Part shown: piece by piece, positions 33,636 to 41,648 of the stretch
How the letters are laid out: every line of letters begins with the position of its first letter
How positions within the stretch are numbered: position 1 is the stretch's first letter
NCBI GenBank assembly: GCA_048498995.1
Contig: JBEHWX010000009.1
Location: 32,127-96,126, forward strand
Length of the DNA stretch: 64,000 nucleotides
Direction: 5' to 3'
Source of the DNA: JBEHWX01 sp048498995
GTDB taxonomy: Bacteria > Bacteroidota > Ignavibacteria > OLB7
Program-made: the position numbers and the translations under genes
The notes under the pieces: model-generated
What the model saw: the letters and a program-made list of their open reading frames with translations, nothing else
Databases searched by the model: none
What the model was told of the DNA's origin: nothing

Positions 33636-33968
33636 TCACGCCGGTGCCCCCGGTGCGGCGGGCGCCTCGCGGTAGAGCCGCAGGAAGGAGAACATCTTCG
33701 GCCACTCCTGACGCGGCTTGAAGGCGATGGCCACCTCGCGGCCGTCGAGCGCCGATTCGGTGAGCACCACGTGGTCCGGGACCTGCTTGGCCTTCTCGAA
33801 CTCCGTCGCGGTCACCTTGCAGACCGCCTTGAAGAAGGGGCCGGAGAGCCACTCCTCCACTTCCGGGGTGTCGCGGAATTTCAGATAGCCGGCGAGCGAG
33901 GCATGCGCGGCGGCCACCATCGCGAAGCCGAGCGGGACATCGTCCCGGATCAGGATGTACATCTTCAT
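33636..33968 (-). CDS. Peptidyl-tRNA hydrolase 2 (PTH2)-like protein
   Basis: A 110-residue protein whose N-terminus MKMYILIRDDVPLGFAMVAAAHASLAGYLKF resembles the PTH2 fold (strand, then conserved Gly-x-x-x-x-x-x-His helix), and whose VVLTESALDGREVAIAFKPRQEWPKMF matches the later core. PTH2 proteins release peptides from tRNA; in bacteria divergent small members of this type are usually uncharacterised. The canonical Lys and Asp active-site residues are not clearly in place, so enzymatic activity is doubtful. It lies between two GNAT/SRPBCC genes. Confidence 0.65.
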   Translation of the reverse strand: MKMYILIRDDVPLGFAMVAAAHASLAGYLKFRDTPEVEEWLSGPFFKAVCKVTATEFEKAKQVPDHVVLTESALDGREVAIAFKPRQEWPKMFSFLRLYREAPAAPGAPA

Positions 33969-33997
33969 GGCGTTCTCTCGTCGGCGTGGGAATGGCG

Positions 33998-34429
33998 TTA
34001 CGCGGACTCGACGTACTTCTTCAACGCGTCGAGCATCGTCCGCCAGTTCGTTTCGGAGTGCTCGCGCGCCTCGTCGGTGGGGTTGTTGTCCTGCCGGAGC
34101 TCGACGCGCGTGCCGGCCCCGTCCGGGGAGAGCTCGACGCGCACGGTGTGATAATTCTCGGGAAGATCGGGAAGTCCGGCCAGGGGGCTGAAGTGGCTAT
34201 AGCTGATCGCATGCTCCGGATCGATCTCGAGGATGGTGCCTTTATCCTCGTAGGCTTTTCCCTGCCACTCCCCTTTCCAGACGATGGGGCTCCCCTTCTT
34301 CCAGTCGGAGACCACGTTGGTGCCGAACATGTAGGCGCGGATCGCCTCGGGGTCGACGAGGGCACGCCAGACGTCGGCGGCGGGGGCATCAATGGTCGTC
34401 GAGACGACGGCGATATGATCCTGGCTCAT
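33998..34429 (-). CDS. AHSA1/SRPBCC-family protein
   Basis: A 143-residue SRPBCC protein of the activator-of-Hsp90-ATPase-like group: VSTTIDAPAADVWRALVDPEAIRAYMFGT, the strand GSPIVWKGEWQGKAYEDKGTI, then GAGTRVELRQDNNPTDEAREH and the terminal helix NWRTMLDALKKYVE. Bacterial members bind hydrophobic ligands or act in toxin/stress settings; the role is unknown. The start MSQDHIAVV is the normal one. Confidence 0.88.
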   Translation of the reverse strand: MSQDHIAVVSTTIDAPAADVWRALVDPEAIRAYMFGTNVVSDWKKGSPIVWKGEWQGKAYEDKGTILEIDPEHAISYSHFSPLAGLPDLPENYHTVRVELSPDGAGTRVELRQDNNPTDEAREHSETNWRTMLDALKKYVESA

Positions 34430-34536
34430 GCTGCTTCTCCTTACGTGGATGAGATATCCGGGATGACCGGCTCGGAGGAATGAACGATGCGGGATGCGAC
34501 AAGGGTTCGCACTAAGAGCCTCTATCGAAATGAGGG

Positions 34537-34562
34537 GCGCACGCTAAAGACGTGCGGCTACC
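34537..34562 (+). repeat. REP-like hairpin, single arm (family A)
   Basis: Stem GCGCACG, loop CTAAAGA, CGTGCGG and then CTACC. A single arm in the gap upstream of the AHSA1 gene. No partner arm is seen. Confidence 0.65.
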
Positions 34563-34651
34563 CCCTCCATTTCGCGTAGAGTAGCTTCATTCTGTGAGGG
34601 ATCCAAGGTTTGCGTCAATGTCGGCGACGGCGTCAGCCTCGGCGCAAGGCG

Positions 34652-34819
34652 TCAGCCTCGGCGGGAGCGCACCAGGAGCACGACGGCCGCCATGAAGGCG
34701 ATCGCGCCGAGGCTCCAGAGGAGCGTTTCGTGGGCCGGGTTCACGGTGCCGGTTGCGAGCAGGACGGTCCCCACTCCCGCGAGCATGCCGGCGAGTCCGG
34801 CCGATTGGCGTCGTTGCAT
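34652..34819 (-). CDS. Small two-helix membrane protein, 55 aa
   Basis: A short gene with good support. Translation gives MQRRQSAGLAGMLAGVGTVL, a first hydrophobic helix (residues 7-23), a short loop with NPAHETLLW, and a second helix (residues 32-50, LLWSLGAIAFMAAVVLLV), then the basic end RSRRG. A strong GGGAGG ribosome binding site lies 8 bases before the ATG at 34819. It is not close to other known families that I can name. A 15-base direct repeat of the 3' end (CGTCAGCCTCGGC) is at 34630-34660. Function unknown. Confidence 0.6.
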   Translation of the reverse strand: MQRRQSAGLAGMLAGVGTVLLATGTVNPAHETLLWSLGAIAFMAAVVLLVRSRRG

Positions 34820-34921
34820 CGGCTCATCCTCCCTGGTATTCCATTGCGAGCATCACACCGCGCGAACCGCGCGGCCCGGGAAAATACGGATGTGCATCGT
34901 GGCGATCATGCCGCGGCGGCA

Positions 34922-35515
34922 CTATATCTCCGCCGCGTCGCTCCCATTCGGGAAGGGCGTGTCGTCGATGGATCTTAAGGCGTGGAGCGCCTGCAATGCT
35001 CCGAGCGCGTGCTCCCCCCAATGGATGATGAACGTGAATCGCCATTGCCATATCGCCGCGCTCTGTTCTTCCCGCTCCCACATCGCGAGTCCGTTGGACA
35101 AGTCCCGATAGATATCGGCCAGATCATCGGCAAGGCTCCCCACCACGGCCGTTTCCTCCGGCCGAGATGGATCATCGTAGGGTTCGCTGATGGCGGCATA
35201 CCAGTTCCACCTATCGCCGATGAAGGAGGTGAGGGATACATTGAGCTCATGCCATCGATCGTGCGTCATCTGCTCGCATGGGATCTCGCCGGCCGTTTCC
35301 TCGCTGGTGTTCTCATTCTTCTCGGCATCGTCATGGGAGCCATCCACGGCCTCGACGGCGGGGAGCGTCAGGCCGGCGAGATAGAGTCTGGCCAGCAGCA
35401 GGTGCGCGCGCCGCAGGAATTGCTCCGGCGTCATGCTCCGATGGCTCTCGATATGGATGCGGAAGCAGGTGGCGAGGCCCGCGAATCCGGCGATCGTAGT
35501 TTCGAGCGAATTCAT
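34922..35515 (-). CDS. DUF5063-family protein
   Basis: A 197-residue soluble protein matching DUF5063: TPEQFLRRAHLLLARLYLAGLTLPAV, the WHELNVSLTSFIGDRWNWYAAI block and SLADDLADIYRDLSNGLAMWE near the middle, followed by IWQWRFTFIIHWGEHALGALQALHAL. These proteins are mostly helical and of unknown function. The start at 35515 is the only good in-frame ATG before the first conserved block; alternatives at residue 28 exist. It has no operon partner of obvious relevance. Confidence 0.8.
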   Translation of the reverse strand: MNSLETTIAGFAGLATCFRIHIESHRSMTPEQFLRRAHLLLARLYLAGLTLPAVEAVDGSHDDAEKNENTSEETAGEIPCEQMTHDRWHELNVSLTSFIGDRWNWYAAISEPYDDPSRPEETAVVGSLADDLADIYRDLSNGLAMWEREEQSAAIWQWRFTFIIHWGEHALGALQALHALRSIDDTPFPNGSDAAEI

Positions 35516-35564
35516 GATCGGTTCGTCGAAGGGGGTCGGTGTTGGAATACCGAAATGGGAATAT

Positions 35565-36218
35565 CTACGACCGCTTACCCGGTACCGTCGTCGGGCTTCC
35601 GGGCGAGCCGCGTCGACGGCGCGTGATGAACAGCACGATCAGCGCCACGAGCGCGCCGATGAGCGCGCAGGCCATGTCCTTCTGCGCGTCCCACATATCC
35701 CCCTGCTGGCCGTTGTAGGCGTTGGCGTCCGGGCCGGCCATGACGAGCGTGAGAGCCCACTCCACCAGCTCGTAGAGCATGCTGAAGGCCAGCACGAACT
35801 CGAACGCGACGTAATACGCGAAGCCCCGCCGCACCTTGAAGTAGCGGACGCAGACCTCCCAGATCGGCCTGACCCAGAGCGCGCCGAAGGAGAAATGGAC
35901 CAGGCGATCGAAGTGGTTCCGGCGGAAGCCGAAATGCTCGGTGATGGAAAATCCGAGGAGCGCCCGCGACCACGCGTCGTACGGCACATAGGAGTAGATG
36001 TAGCGCGCCGCGACGATATGCAGAAGGAGGAACATGCTCAGGCAGGAGGCCGCCGTGTTCGTCAGCGGAAAGCGCCGCGCGACTACCGGCCATGCCACCA
36101 GCGCGATCACCGTCGGGATGTGCTGCAGATACATCTGCTCCGGAAACGGCGCATGGATCAGGCTCGCGACGAGCATGGCGGCCAGCAGGAGCAGCAGGGC
36201 GAGTTGGTAGCGATTCAC
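35565..36218 (-). CDS. DUF2238 (YjdF-like) membrane protein
   Basis: A 217-residue membrane protein of the DUF2238 family: helices at 5-22, 28-46 and 49-62, the conserved YSYVPYDAW and RNHFDRLVHFSFGAL with the D-R-x-x-H motif, AYYVAFEFVLAFSMLYELVEW and the later QGDMWDAQKDMACALIG. The role is unknown. There is no convincing ATG; I propose the GTG at 36218 (NRYQLALLLLL) although no clear Shine-Dalgarno precedes it. The frame continues to an ATG at 36383, which would overlap the next gene. Confidence 0.83.
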   Translation of the reverse strand: MNRYQLALLLLLAAMLVASLIHAPFPEQMYLQHIPTVIALVAWPVVARRFPLTNTAASCLSMFLLLHIVAARYIYSYVPYDAWSRALLGFSITEHFGFRRNHFDRLVHFSFGALWVRPIWEVCVRYFKVRRGFAYYVAFEFVLAFSMLYELVEWALTLVMAGPDANAYNGQQGDMWDAQKDMACALIGALVALIVLFITRRRRGSPGSPTTVPGKRS

Positions 36219-36298
36219 GATATGACGGTTTGTCGATGTGCGATCGCGTCGGCGATCCGTCTGCTCGAGCGAGCCGCGGACCGGTGACGGTGCGTCGG

Positions 36299-36781
36299 TC
36301 AGTAGACCGGATCGAAATCTTCTCCGGAGAGTCGCATCAGCTCCATGCCGATATCGTGCACCGGGCCATCTCGAGGAGCCCATCGTGCCACCAGGAGATG
36401 TTCACCGCTTGCCAGAGCTTCGATGATCCATGTCGCTCCGTCGATGCCGAACAGGTCGTTCCTGCTCGTCCGCATGCCACGGAGTCCGGAAACCTCAATC
36501 ATCGTGCGTAGTCGGTCAATCACGTCCGGAGCAATGACGGTCCATCGATCCACGACCAGATTCCCGGGCTCGAATCCTCCCATTCCGTCGGTTCTTCTGA
36601 TCCTCAGTACTCCGGAATCATCGTCGGCAACGTCGAGACGGAGAGCCACGGGGGGATGAAACGTTCGAATCCAGATCATGCGATAGCATTCATGCGCGCC
36701 GGCGAGAAGCCCATCTTCCTTGAGCGCCATGATGTACGGCTCGAACATCTCCCGAATAATCCCGCGTACTCCCGTTTCCAT
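36299..36781 (-). CDS. Hypothetical protein, 160 aa
   Basis: Unrecognised protein without signal peptide or membrane helix. It starts METGVRGIIREMFEPYIMALKEDG and has alternating strands such as RMIWIRTFHPPVALRLDVADD, GNLVVDRWTVIAPDVIDRL, TWIIEALASGEHLLVARWAP. The style is that of small immunity-like or DUF proteins in accessory regions. The start is the only suitable ATG. No function is proposed. Confidence 0.65.
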   Translation of the reverse strand: METGVRGIIREMFEPYIMALKEDGLLAGAHECYRMIWIRTFHPPVALRLDVADDDSGVLRIRRTDGMGGFEPGNLVVDRWTVIAPDVIDRLRTMIEVSGLRGMRTSRNDLFGIDGATWIIEALASGEHLLVARWAPRDGPVHDIGMELMRLSGEDFDPVY

Positions 36782-36992
36782 ACCCGGCGGTTACTCCCGA
36801 CCGTGAACGTGACCTGATAACGCCTACCAACCGCGTCTACTCCGTGGCACACGCCAATATCCCTCGAACGTTATCGCGCGGGCTTCCGCGACGAGAGCAA
36901 TCAATTTGTCCTATCGTGACGGCACGAGACCAAGGACGGAGCGTTCGTTCGAATACTCGGGTTGCATCTCGATAGGGCGAGAGCCGATTGCT

Positions 36993-37481
36993 TCACCCGA
37001 GCAGCGTCGGGTTGAGTTTCCAGACGGTGACGCTGAGCGCGGTGGCGAAGCTGACCCAGAGCAGGTAGGGGACGAGAAGCAGGCCGGCCAGCGGCCGCAC
37101 GCGCCAGAAGAGGATGATCGTCGCGAGAATCATCACCCAGAGGATCACGATCTCGGCGCTGGCGAGCCCGCCGCGATGCCACGCGAAGAAGAGCCAGGTC
37201 CAGAGCGCGTTGGCCGCGAGCTGCGCCAGGAAGAGCGTGAGCCTGCCGCGTGCTCCCCTGAATCCCCGCGTCTTCCACACCATCCACGCGGCGATCCCCA
37301 TCAGCAGATAGAGCACGCTCCAGACCGGCGCGAACAGCCACGAGGGTGGCGCCCACGCGGGCCGGACGAGAGAGCCGTAGAACGAGCCGGCATCGGCCGA
37401 GGCAATGCCGCCGATCGCGCCGGCCGCGAAGCTCACGAGAAGCCAGACCACTAGTCCGATGCCGTTCCTGCGCGATGCCAT
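36993..37481 (-). CDS. tspO: TspO/MBR-family tryptophan-rich sensory protein
   Basis: A 162-residue integral membrane protein with five transmembrane helices and the aromatic-rich loops of the TspO/MBR family: SFYGSLVRPAWAPPSWLFAPVWSVLYLLMG (conserved PAWAPP), AANALWTWLFFAWHRGG and LLVPYLLWVSFATALS, NPTLLG. TspO proteins bind porphyrins and cholesterol-like ligands and modulate stress responses. The signature is strong. The start is at MASRRNGIGLV. It is preceded by a gap of about 130 bases to the HAD gene and is probably separately transcribed. Confidence 0.93.
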   Translation of the reverse strand: MASRRNGIGLVVWLLVSFAAGAIGGIASADAGSFYGSLVRPAWAPPSWLFAPVWSVLYLLMGIAAWMVWKTRGFRGARGRLTLFLAQLAANALWTWLFFAWHRGGLASAEIVILWVMILATIILFWRVRPLAGLLLVPYLLWVSFATALSVTVWKLNPTLLG

Positions 37482-37613
37482 GATCGTCTCTCCTTCGTTG
37501 ATGTCGATGTTCGAGGACCGGCATCCCCTCCGGAAGGATGGGATGCCGCGCGGCCAGCCTTACCACATCTTCAACGCACATGCCGCCATTCCTTCATCTC
37601 ATGGAGCGGATAC

Positions 37614-38273
37614 TCACGCGAGGTACGCGCGGAGCTCGGCGAGACTCCGGACCACGGTCGCCTCCGGTGGAAGCCCGGGATCGTCGCCGTGCGGCTGGAG
37701 CGCGAACACCCGCATCCCGGCGGCGATGCCGGCGATGATGCCGGGAAGGCTATCCTCCACCACCGCGCATTCCCGCGGCTCCACTCCCAGGCTCCGCGCC
37801 GCGTGCAGGAACAGATCGGGCTCCGGCTTCCAGGAGCCGATCTCGTAGCTGCTGAAGATGCGTCCCTCGAAGTACGGAAGCAGTCCGGTCAACGTCAGAC
37901 TCAGCTCGATCTTCACCCGCGGTCCGCTCGATGCCACGCAGATCGGTCCGGCCAGCGAGCGCACCAGCTCGAGCGCCCCCTCCATCGGACGGAGCCTGGC
38001 GCGGAATGCCTCCGCCGTCCGCTCGCGGAGCCGCGACTGAAACTCCGGCGGAAGGCTCCGGCCGAGCAGACGCTCCAGCTCCGCGATGCAGAGATCCATC
38101 CGGACCCCGCGAAACCTCGTCATGGCCTCGGCCAGCCCGAGCTCGAGCCTGCCATGCTCGGCGGCGAACGCCAGGAGTACTTCGGTTGCAACACTCTCGC
38201 TATCGACCAGAGTTCCATCGCAATCGAAGATCGTCGCGCGGGGAGGTCTGTCTTGAAGGGATTCGGTCGGCAT
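37614..38273 (-). CDS. HAD-family phosphatase (beta-PGM-like)
   Basis: A 219-residue HAD hydrolase. Motif I FDCDGTLVDSE has the nucleophile Asp17 and acid-base Asp19. Motif II Ser lies in ICVASSGPRVKIELSL, motif III Lys in SSYEIGSWKPEPDLF, and the Asp motif IV is CAVVEDSLPGIIAGIAAGM. The alpha-helical cap is inserted between motifs I and II, so it resembles beta-phosphoglucomutase/phosphatase members. It probably dephosphorylates a small sugar phosphate or similar compound. The neighbour is a divergent-function amidohydrolase, not a known pathway partner. Confidence 0.92.
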   Translation of the reverse strand: MPTESLQDRPPRATIFDCDGTLVDSESVATEVLLAFAAEHGRLELGLAEAMTRFRGVRMDLCIAELERLLGRSLPPEFQSRLRERTAEAFRARLRPMEGALELVRSLAGPICVASSGPRVKIELSLTLTGLLPYFEGRIFSSYEIGSWKPEPDLFLHAARSLGVEPRECAVVEDSLPGIIAGIAAGMRVFALQPHGDDPGLPPEATVVRSLAELRAYLA

Positions 38274-38342
38274 CGGATGCGGGGGTGGATGTAGGTGAAT
38301 CGGAGAGAGCCCGGCGCGGCGTCCGTGCTCTCTCCGGAGAGC

Positions 38343-39953
38343 TCAGCGCATGTAGGGGGCGACGTTTCCGGCGATTCTCCTCACCTCGTCATCGGTCAGG
38401 GGAATACGGCGGCGGAACGTGGCCCACGCGACGATGGGCGCCGGATGATGGATGTCGGTCATGTCCGAGCCGTAGAGGATCCGGTCCAGGCCGATCTGCC
38501 GGAGGCGTCCGGCCAGACGATCGAGCATCGCCGCGGAGATACTTTCGTCCACCACGGTCGTGAGGTCGAAGTAGACGTTCTTCATCCGCGGATCGCGCGC
38601 GGCCATGGCGTCGGCAAACACGCCGAGCACGTCGTCGTAGACGTAGCGTCCGCCGCCGCCCAAGTGCGCGATCTGCACCACGATATCGGGCGACTCCGGG
38701 AGCACCTTCTCCAGGAAGATCCGCGCGTGCTCGGCGCCGTAGGATGTATCGATCGTCCAGAGATGGACCACGATCGGCATGCGCAGCTCGTTGGCCGCGC
38801 GGAAGAACCGGCGGATCTTGTCCAGATGCCGTGGGTTCTTCAGGTCGACGTTCGAGTTGCCGAAGTGGAGCTTGATCCCCTTCACGCCGGGGAGCTTCGA
38901 GCATCGGCGGACCTCGTCGATCGCGTAGTCGCTGAGCGGGTTGACCGAGCAGAAGGCGACGAGCCGGTCCGGATAGCGCGCCACCTGATCGATCACCCAG
39001 TCGTTGGCGGCGCGGACCACCGCCTGTTCGTCCGGACGTGGCTGGGCGGTGAGGCCGCTGGCCGCCCAGTAGGCGGTTGAGAGCACCACGGCGCGCTCGA
39101 TGCCGGCGTCATCGAGATTGGCGATGAGGTCCGCGGCGGTGATCGGGCGCGTGTGCGTCATCGGAGGCTTCACCGATGCCTGTTCCGACGCGATCCTCCA
39201 TCGCCCCGAGGGATCCTTGCGCAGGCCGAGGGTGAAGTTGAGATCCGCCTCCTTCGACTCCCCCGTCCGCGTGACGCCGGAGATGTAGGCGGTCGAGCCG
39301 TCGATGGCGTAGGCGTTCGGAAAATACCAGGTGTCGTTCGTGTAGGCTCTCAGGAGAGAGCCGATCTCGTGGCGATCGCGCGTCCAGTGATCCTCGGCGC
39401 CGGAGATGTCGAGCACCTGCGCGTCGTCGGTGTAGAGATCGCCGAGCGAGGTGCCGCCGGAGAGCTTCTCACGCTCGCGGAGCACCCGGTCGAGCTCCGG
39501 TGGGAGCTTCACCTCCGGAAGCTCCGGGGGCGGATCCTCGAGGAGCATCGGGCCGAGGATGTGCTGATGATGATCGATCAGCGGAACGATCTGGCTCCGC
39601 CGCAACGCTGGAGTGGTCGCCACGGCCGATGATGCCACGGCCGATGATGCCATGGAAGATGGTGCCATGGAAGATGGCGCCGCCGAGGAGGCGGACGAAG
39701 ATCCGGACGAGATCGGGGGCGCGAACGTCGAGGGCGCGGATGCCGGTGATGCCGATGGAGACGCCGATGCCGACGCCGGAGCCGCCGACGCCGGAGCCGC
39801 CGATGTCGGAGCCGCGGAGGGAGATGCCGACGCCGGCGCGGCCGAGGATGAAGGGAATGATTCGCCGGAGGGAGTCGGACTCTGCGCGCGGGCTCCGGCG
39901 CTGATGATGATGAGCAGGGCGGCGCGGAGCGCCGGACGGGAGATGAGCGTCAT
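38343..39953 (-). CDS. Exported amidohydrolase with NTF2-like domain and S/A/P linker
   Basis: A 536-residue protein with four parts. A signal peptide (residues 1-22, ends GARA-Q) is followed by a low-complexity linker of about 85 residues made of S, A and P (25-110). Then come a short HH-x-H-containing strand (LIDHHQHILGPML) and an NTF2/SnoaL-like segment (RDRHEIGSLLRAYTNDTWYF to WRIASEQAS). The C-terminal part is an amidohydrolase-2 TIM barrel, with MPIVVHLWTI, IAHLGGGGRY and LYGSDMTD motifs. The HHQH pair plus the two later His and Asp residues look like a metal site, so the barrel's first strand is interrupted by the NTF2-like insertion. The substrate is unknown. The linker DNA at 39600-39860 is itself repetitive. 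Confidence 0.8.
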   Translation of the reverse strand: MTLISRPALRAALLIIISAGARAQSPTPSGESFPSSSAAPASASPSAAPTSAAPASAAPASASASPSASPASAPSTFAPPISSGSSSASSAAPSSMAPSSMASSAVASSAVATTPALRRSQIVPLIDHHQHILGPMLLEDPPPELPEVKLPPELDRVLREREKLSGGTSLGDLYTDDAQVLDISGAEDHWTRDRHEIGSLLRAYTNDTWYFPNAYAIDGSTAYISGVTRTGESKEADLNFTLGLRKDPSGRWRIASEQASVKPPMTHTRPITAADLIANLDDAGIERAVVLSTAYWAASGLTAQPRPDEQAVVRAANDWVIDQVARYPDRLVAFCSVNPLSDYAIDEVRRCSKLPGVKGIKLHFGNSNVDLKNPRHLDKIRRFFRAANELRMPIVVHLWTIDTSYGAEHARIFLEKVLPESPDIVVQIAHLGGGGRYVYDDVLGVFADAMAARDPRMKNVYFDLTTVVDESISAAMLDRLAGRLRQIGLDRILYGSDMTDIHHPAPIVAWATFRRRIPLTDDEVRRIAGNVAPYMR

Positions 39954-40216
39954 CGTGGTGCGTGCTCTCAAGATGGAACCTGGGTGGATTGCGGTTGCTT
40001 CGTTCGGGTCATGGTACGTGCCGGACGTTACGATTGTCCGGACCGCGGAGACCATGCTTCGATCTTTTCCAGCGCCTCGCTTGGCCGCGTATCGGATCCG
40101 GGCGCGGGCTGTCCGAATATCGGGGAGACGATGCGGATAGCATTCTGTTCCCCACCCCGTGCACTCGATGATGCCCCGTTCCGCTCGGCTGTCGGCAAGG
40201 ATGAACGTTCCCCGCG

Positions 40217-40843
40217 CTATCCATCCACCGCGCCGCGCGCGTCGGCGTGTCTGATACGAAGCGCGTGAACGATCGTGGGCACATCGGTTCTCGGCGCGTC
40301 GAGAGCCAGCGAGATCGCGAGTCCCTCGAGGTCGGCGACGATGCCGAGCCAGATGGCGATCGGCACCATGATGCCCGATACCCCGAACCCCAGCAGCAGA
40401 AGAAAGCAGAGGAAGAGCGCGATGCCCCACAGCTTGGAGGACCACATGTGATAGCTCGCCTCGCGACTGAACTTGAGATAGTCGAACAGATAGCGCGCGA
40501 TCTCGAGAGCGACCAGCGCGATGAGCGGGGCCGCATGTCCTGTGATCGCCTCGGGATGGAGATGCCACGCGGCGAACAGGACCGCCAGGTAGAAGATGGA
40601 GTCGACCACGCTGTCCAGGCGTCGAAGGGCCGGGGTCGCGACGCCGAGCCGACGGGCGATGATGCCGTCGAACACGTCGGAGAGAAACGCGGCGATCATG
40701 CAGGCGGCCAGCGCCGTCCGGCTCGGATGGCCGAGTGCCAGCAGGATGACGACCGGCGCGAGAAGCACCCGCAGCGCCGTCAGCGCGAGCGGCAGCGCCA
40801 TTCGTCGGCGTGGGAACATGGCGGGGTCCGTTGGCGATGTCAT
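40217..40843 (-). CDS. CDP-alcohol phosphatidyltransferase-family protein
   Basis: A 208-residue membrane protein of the CDP-OH-P transferase family. The signature D-x-x-D-G-x-x-A-R...D-x-x-x-D is present as SDVFDGIIARRLGVATPALRRLDSVVD; the conserved Gly before the third Asp is Ala here. Five or six transmembrane helices follow. Family members transfer phosphatidyl groups or similar moieties to alcohols such as glycerol-phosphate, inositol or choline; I cannot say which. The start at 40843 (MTSPTDPAMFPRRR) is preferred to 40897. The gene ends 263 bases from the amidohydrolase start. Confidence 0.85.
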   Translation of the reverse strand: MTSPTDPAMFPRRRMALPLALTALRVLLAPVVILLALGHPSRTALAACMIAAFLSDVFDGIIARRLGVATPALRRLDSVVDSIFYLAVLFAAWHLHPEAITGHAAPLIALVALEIARYLFDYLKFSREASYHMWSSKLWGIALFLCFLLLLGFGVSGIMVPIAIWLGIVADLEGLAISLALDAPRTDVPTIVHALRIRHADARGAVDG

Positions 40844-40933
40844 GACGCGGTACCGCGCGCGGCTCGTGAGCGGATGGATGGCCTGGAGGGGATGCAAGAT
40901 TGCGGGATCACGGGCACTCCGAATCGTGAAGCC

Positions 40934-41509
40934 TCACATCGGCGATGAGGCGCCGGTACCCTCCTCGGGGCGTTGCGACACGATGGCGTCGATCGTGGCT
41001 TCGAGCGCGGAGCGGATCGCCGTGGAGATATCGTGATCGGCCGTCGCGGCCGCGGCATCCACCTTTCTGCCCGACATCGGAATCGGGAACGGCGAGCCGT
41101 CGACCAGATGGGCGGACATCGTTCTGAGCGTTTCGGCAAGGGAGGCCTGCGCGTGCGTGGAGCGTGGTGAGGCATTCAGAAGCGCCACGACCTTGCCGGG
41201 AAACTCGCTGCTTCCGACCAGCCAGTCGAGCGCGTTCTTCATCGAGCCGGGAACTCCGTGCGCGTATTCGGGACTGGAGATCAGGATGGCATCGGCCCGG
41301 CCCACCTCGGCGCGAAGCTCGCGCACGGACCCCGGAAGGTTCGGATCGTCGAGCGTGGTGTCGAGATCGGGATTGAAGTGCGGAAGCTCCGCCAGGCCGT
41401 GGTACATGACGATCTCGACTCCCTCCGGCGCGAGCATCGCGGCGGCGTGAAGGAGTGTCGTATTCGAGGAGACGGCCCGGAGGCTGCCGGAGATGGCGAG
41501 AAGTCGCAT
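40934..41509 (-). CDS. NADPH-dependent FMN reductase
   Basis: A 191-residue flavodoxin-like protein of the NADPH-dependent FMN reductase family. The FMN-phosphate-binding loop is ISGSLRAVSSN at the N-terminus and the motif ISSPEYAHGVPGSMKNALDWL contains the conserved P-E-Y. The start at 41509 (MRLLAISGS) gives the usual N-terminus; the frame runs on upstream through a repeat. Members are quinone, azo- or chromate-reducing oxidoreductases; the physiological substrate here is not known. A family B repeat lies at 41591-41643, upstream of its start. Confidence 0.9.
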   Translation of the reverse strand: MRLLAISGSLRAVSSNTTLLHAAAMLAPEGVEIVMYHGLAELPHFNPDLDTTLDDPNLPGSVRELRAEVGRADAILISSPEYAHGVPGSMKNALDWLVGSSEFPGKVVALLNASPRSTHAQASLAETLRTMSAHLVDGSPFPIPMSGRKVDAAAATADHDISTAIRSALEATIDAIVSQRPEEGTGASSPM

Positions 41510-41590
41510 CGGATATCGGGGAGATGCCGCCGGCATCGGCGGCGGTCGAAGAGTGTGGAACCGATCGCGGAGATTCGTCCGCGTCACGGG

Positions 41591-41643
41591 CCGCGCAAGT
41601 AAGCCAACTTCCGCCGCTCGACAAAGCCGGTGCGGGAAGTGAT
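41591..41643. repeat. 53-bp dispersed repeat, family B, copy 1
   Basis: 52 of 53 bases match the copy at 43840-43892. It contains an imperfect stem (ACTTCCGC with GCGGGAAGT, one bulge) enclosing CCG and CGG. It ends 5 bases before the stop codon of the RAYT 2 gene on the minus strand, so it lies just downstream of that gene. Confidence 0.85.
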
Positions 41644-41648
41644 CTTCG

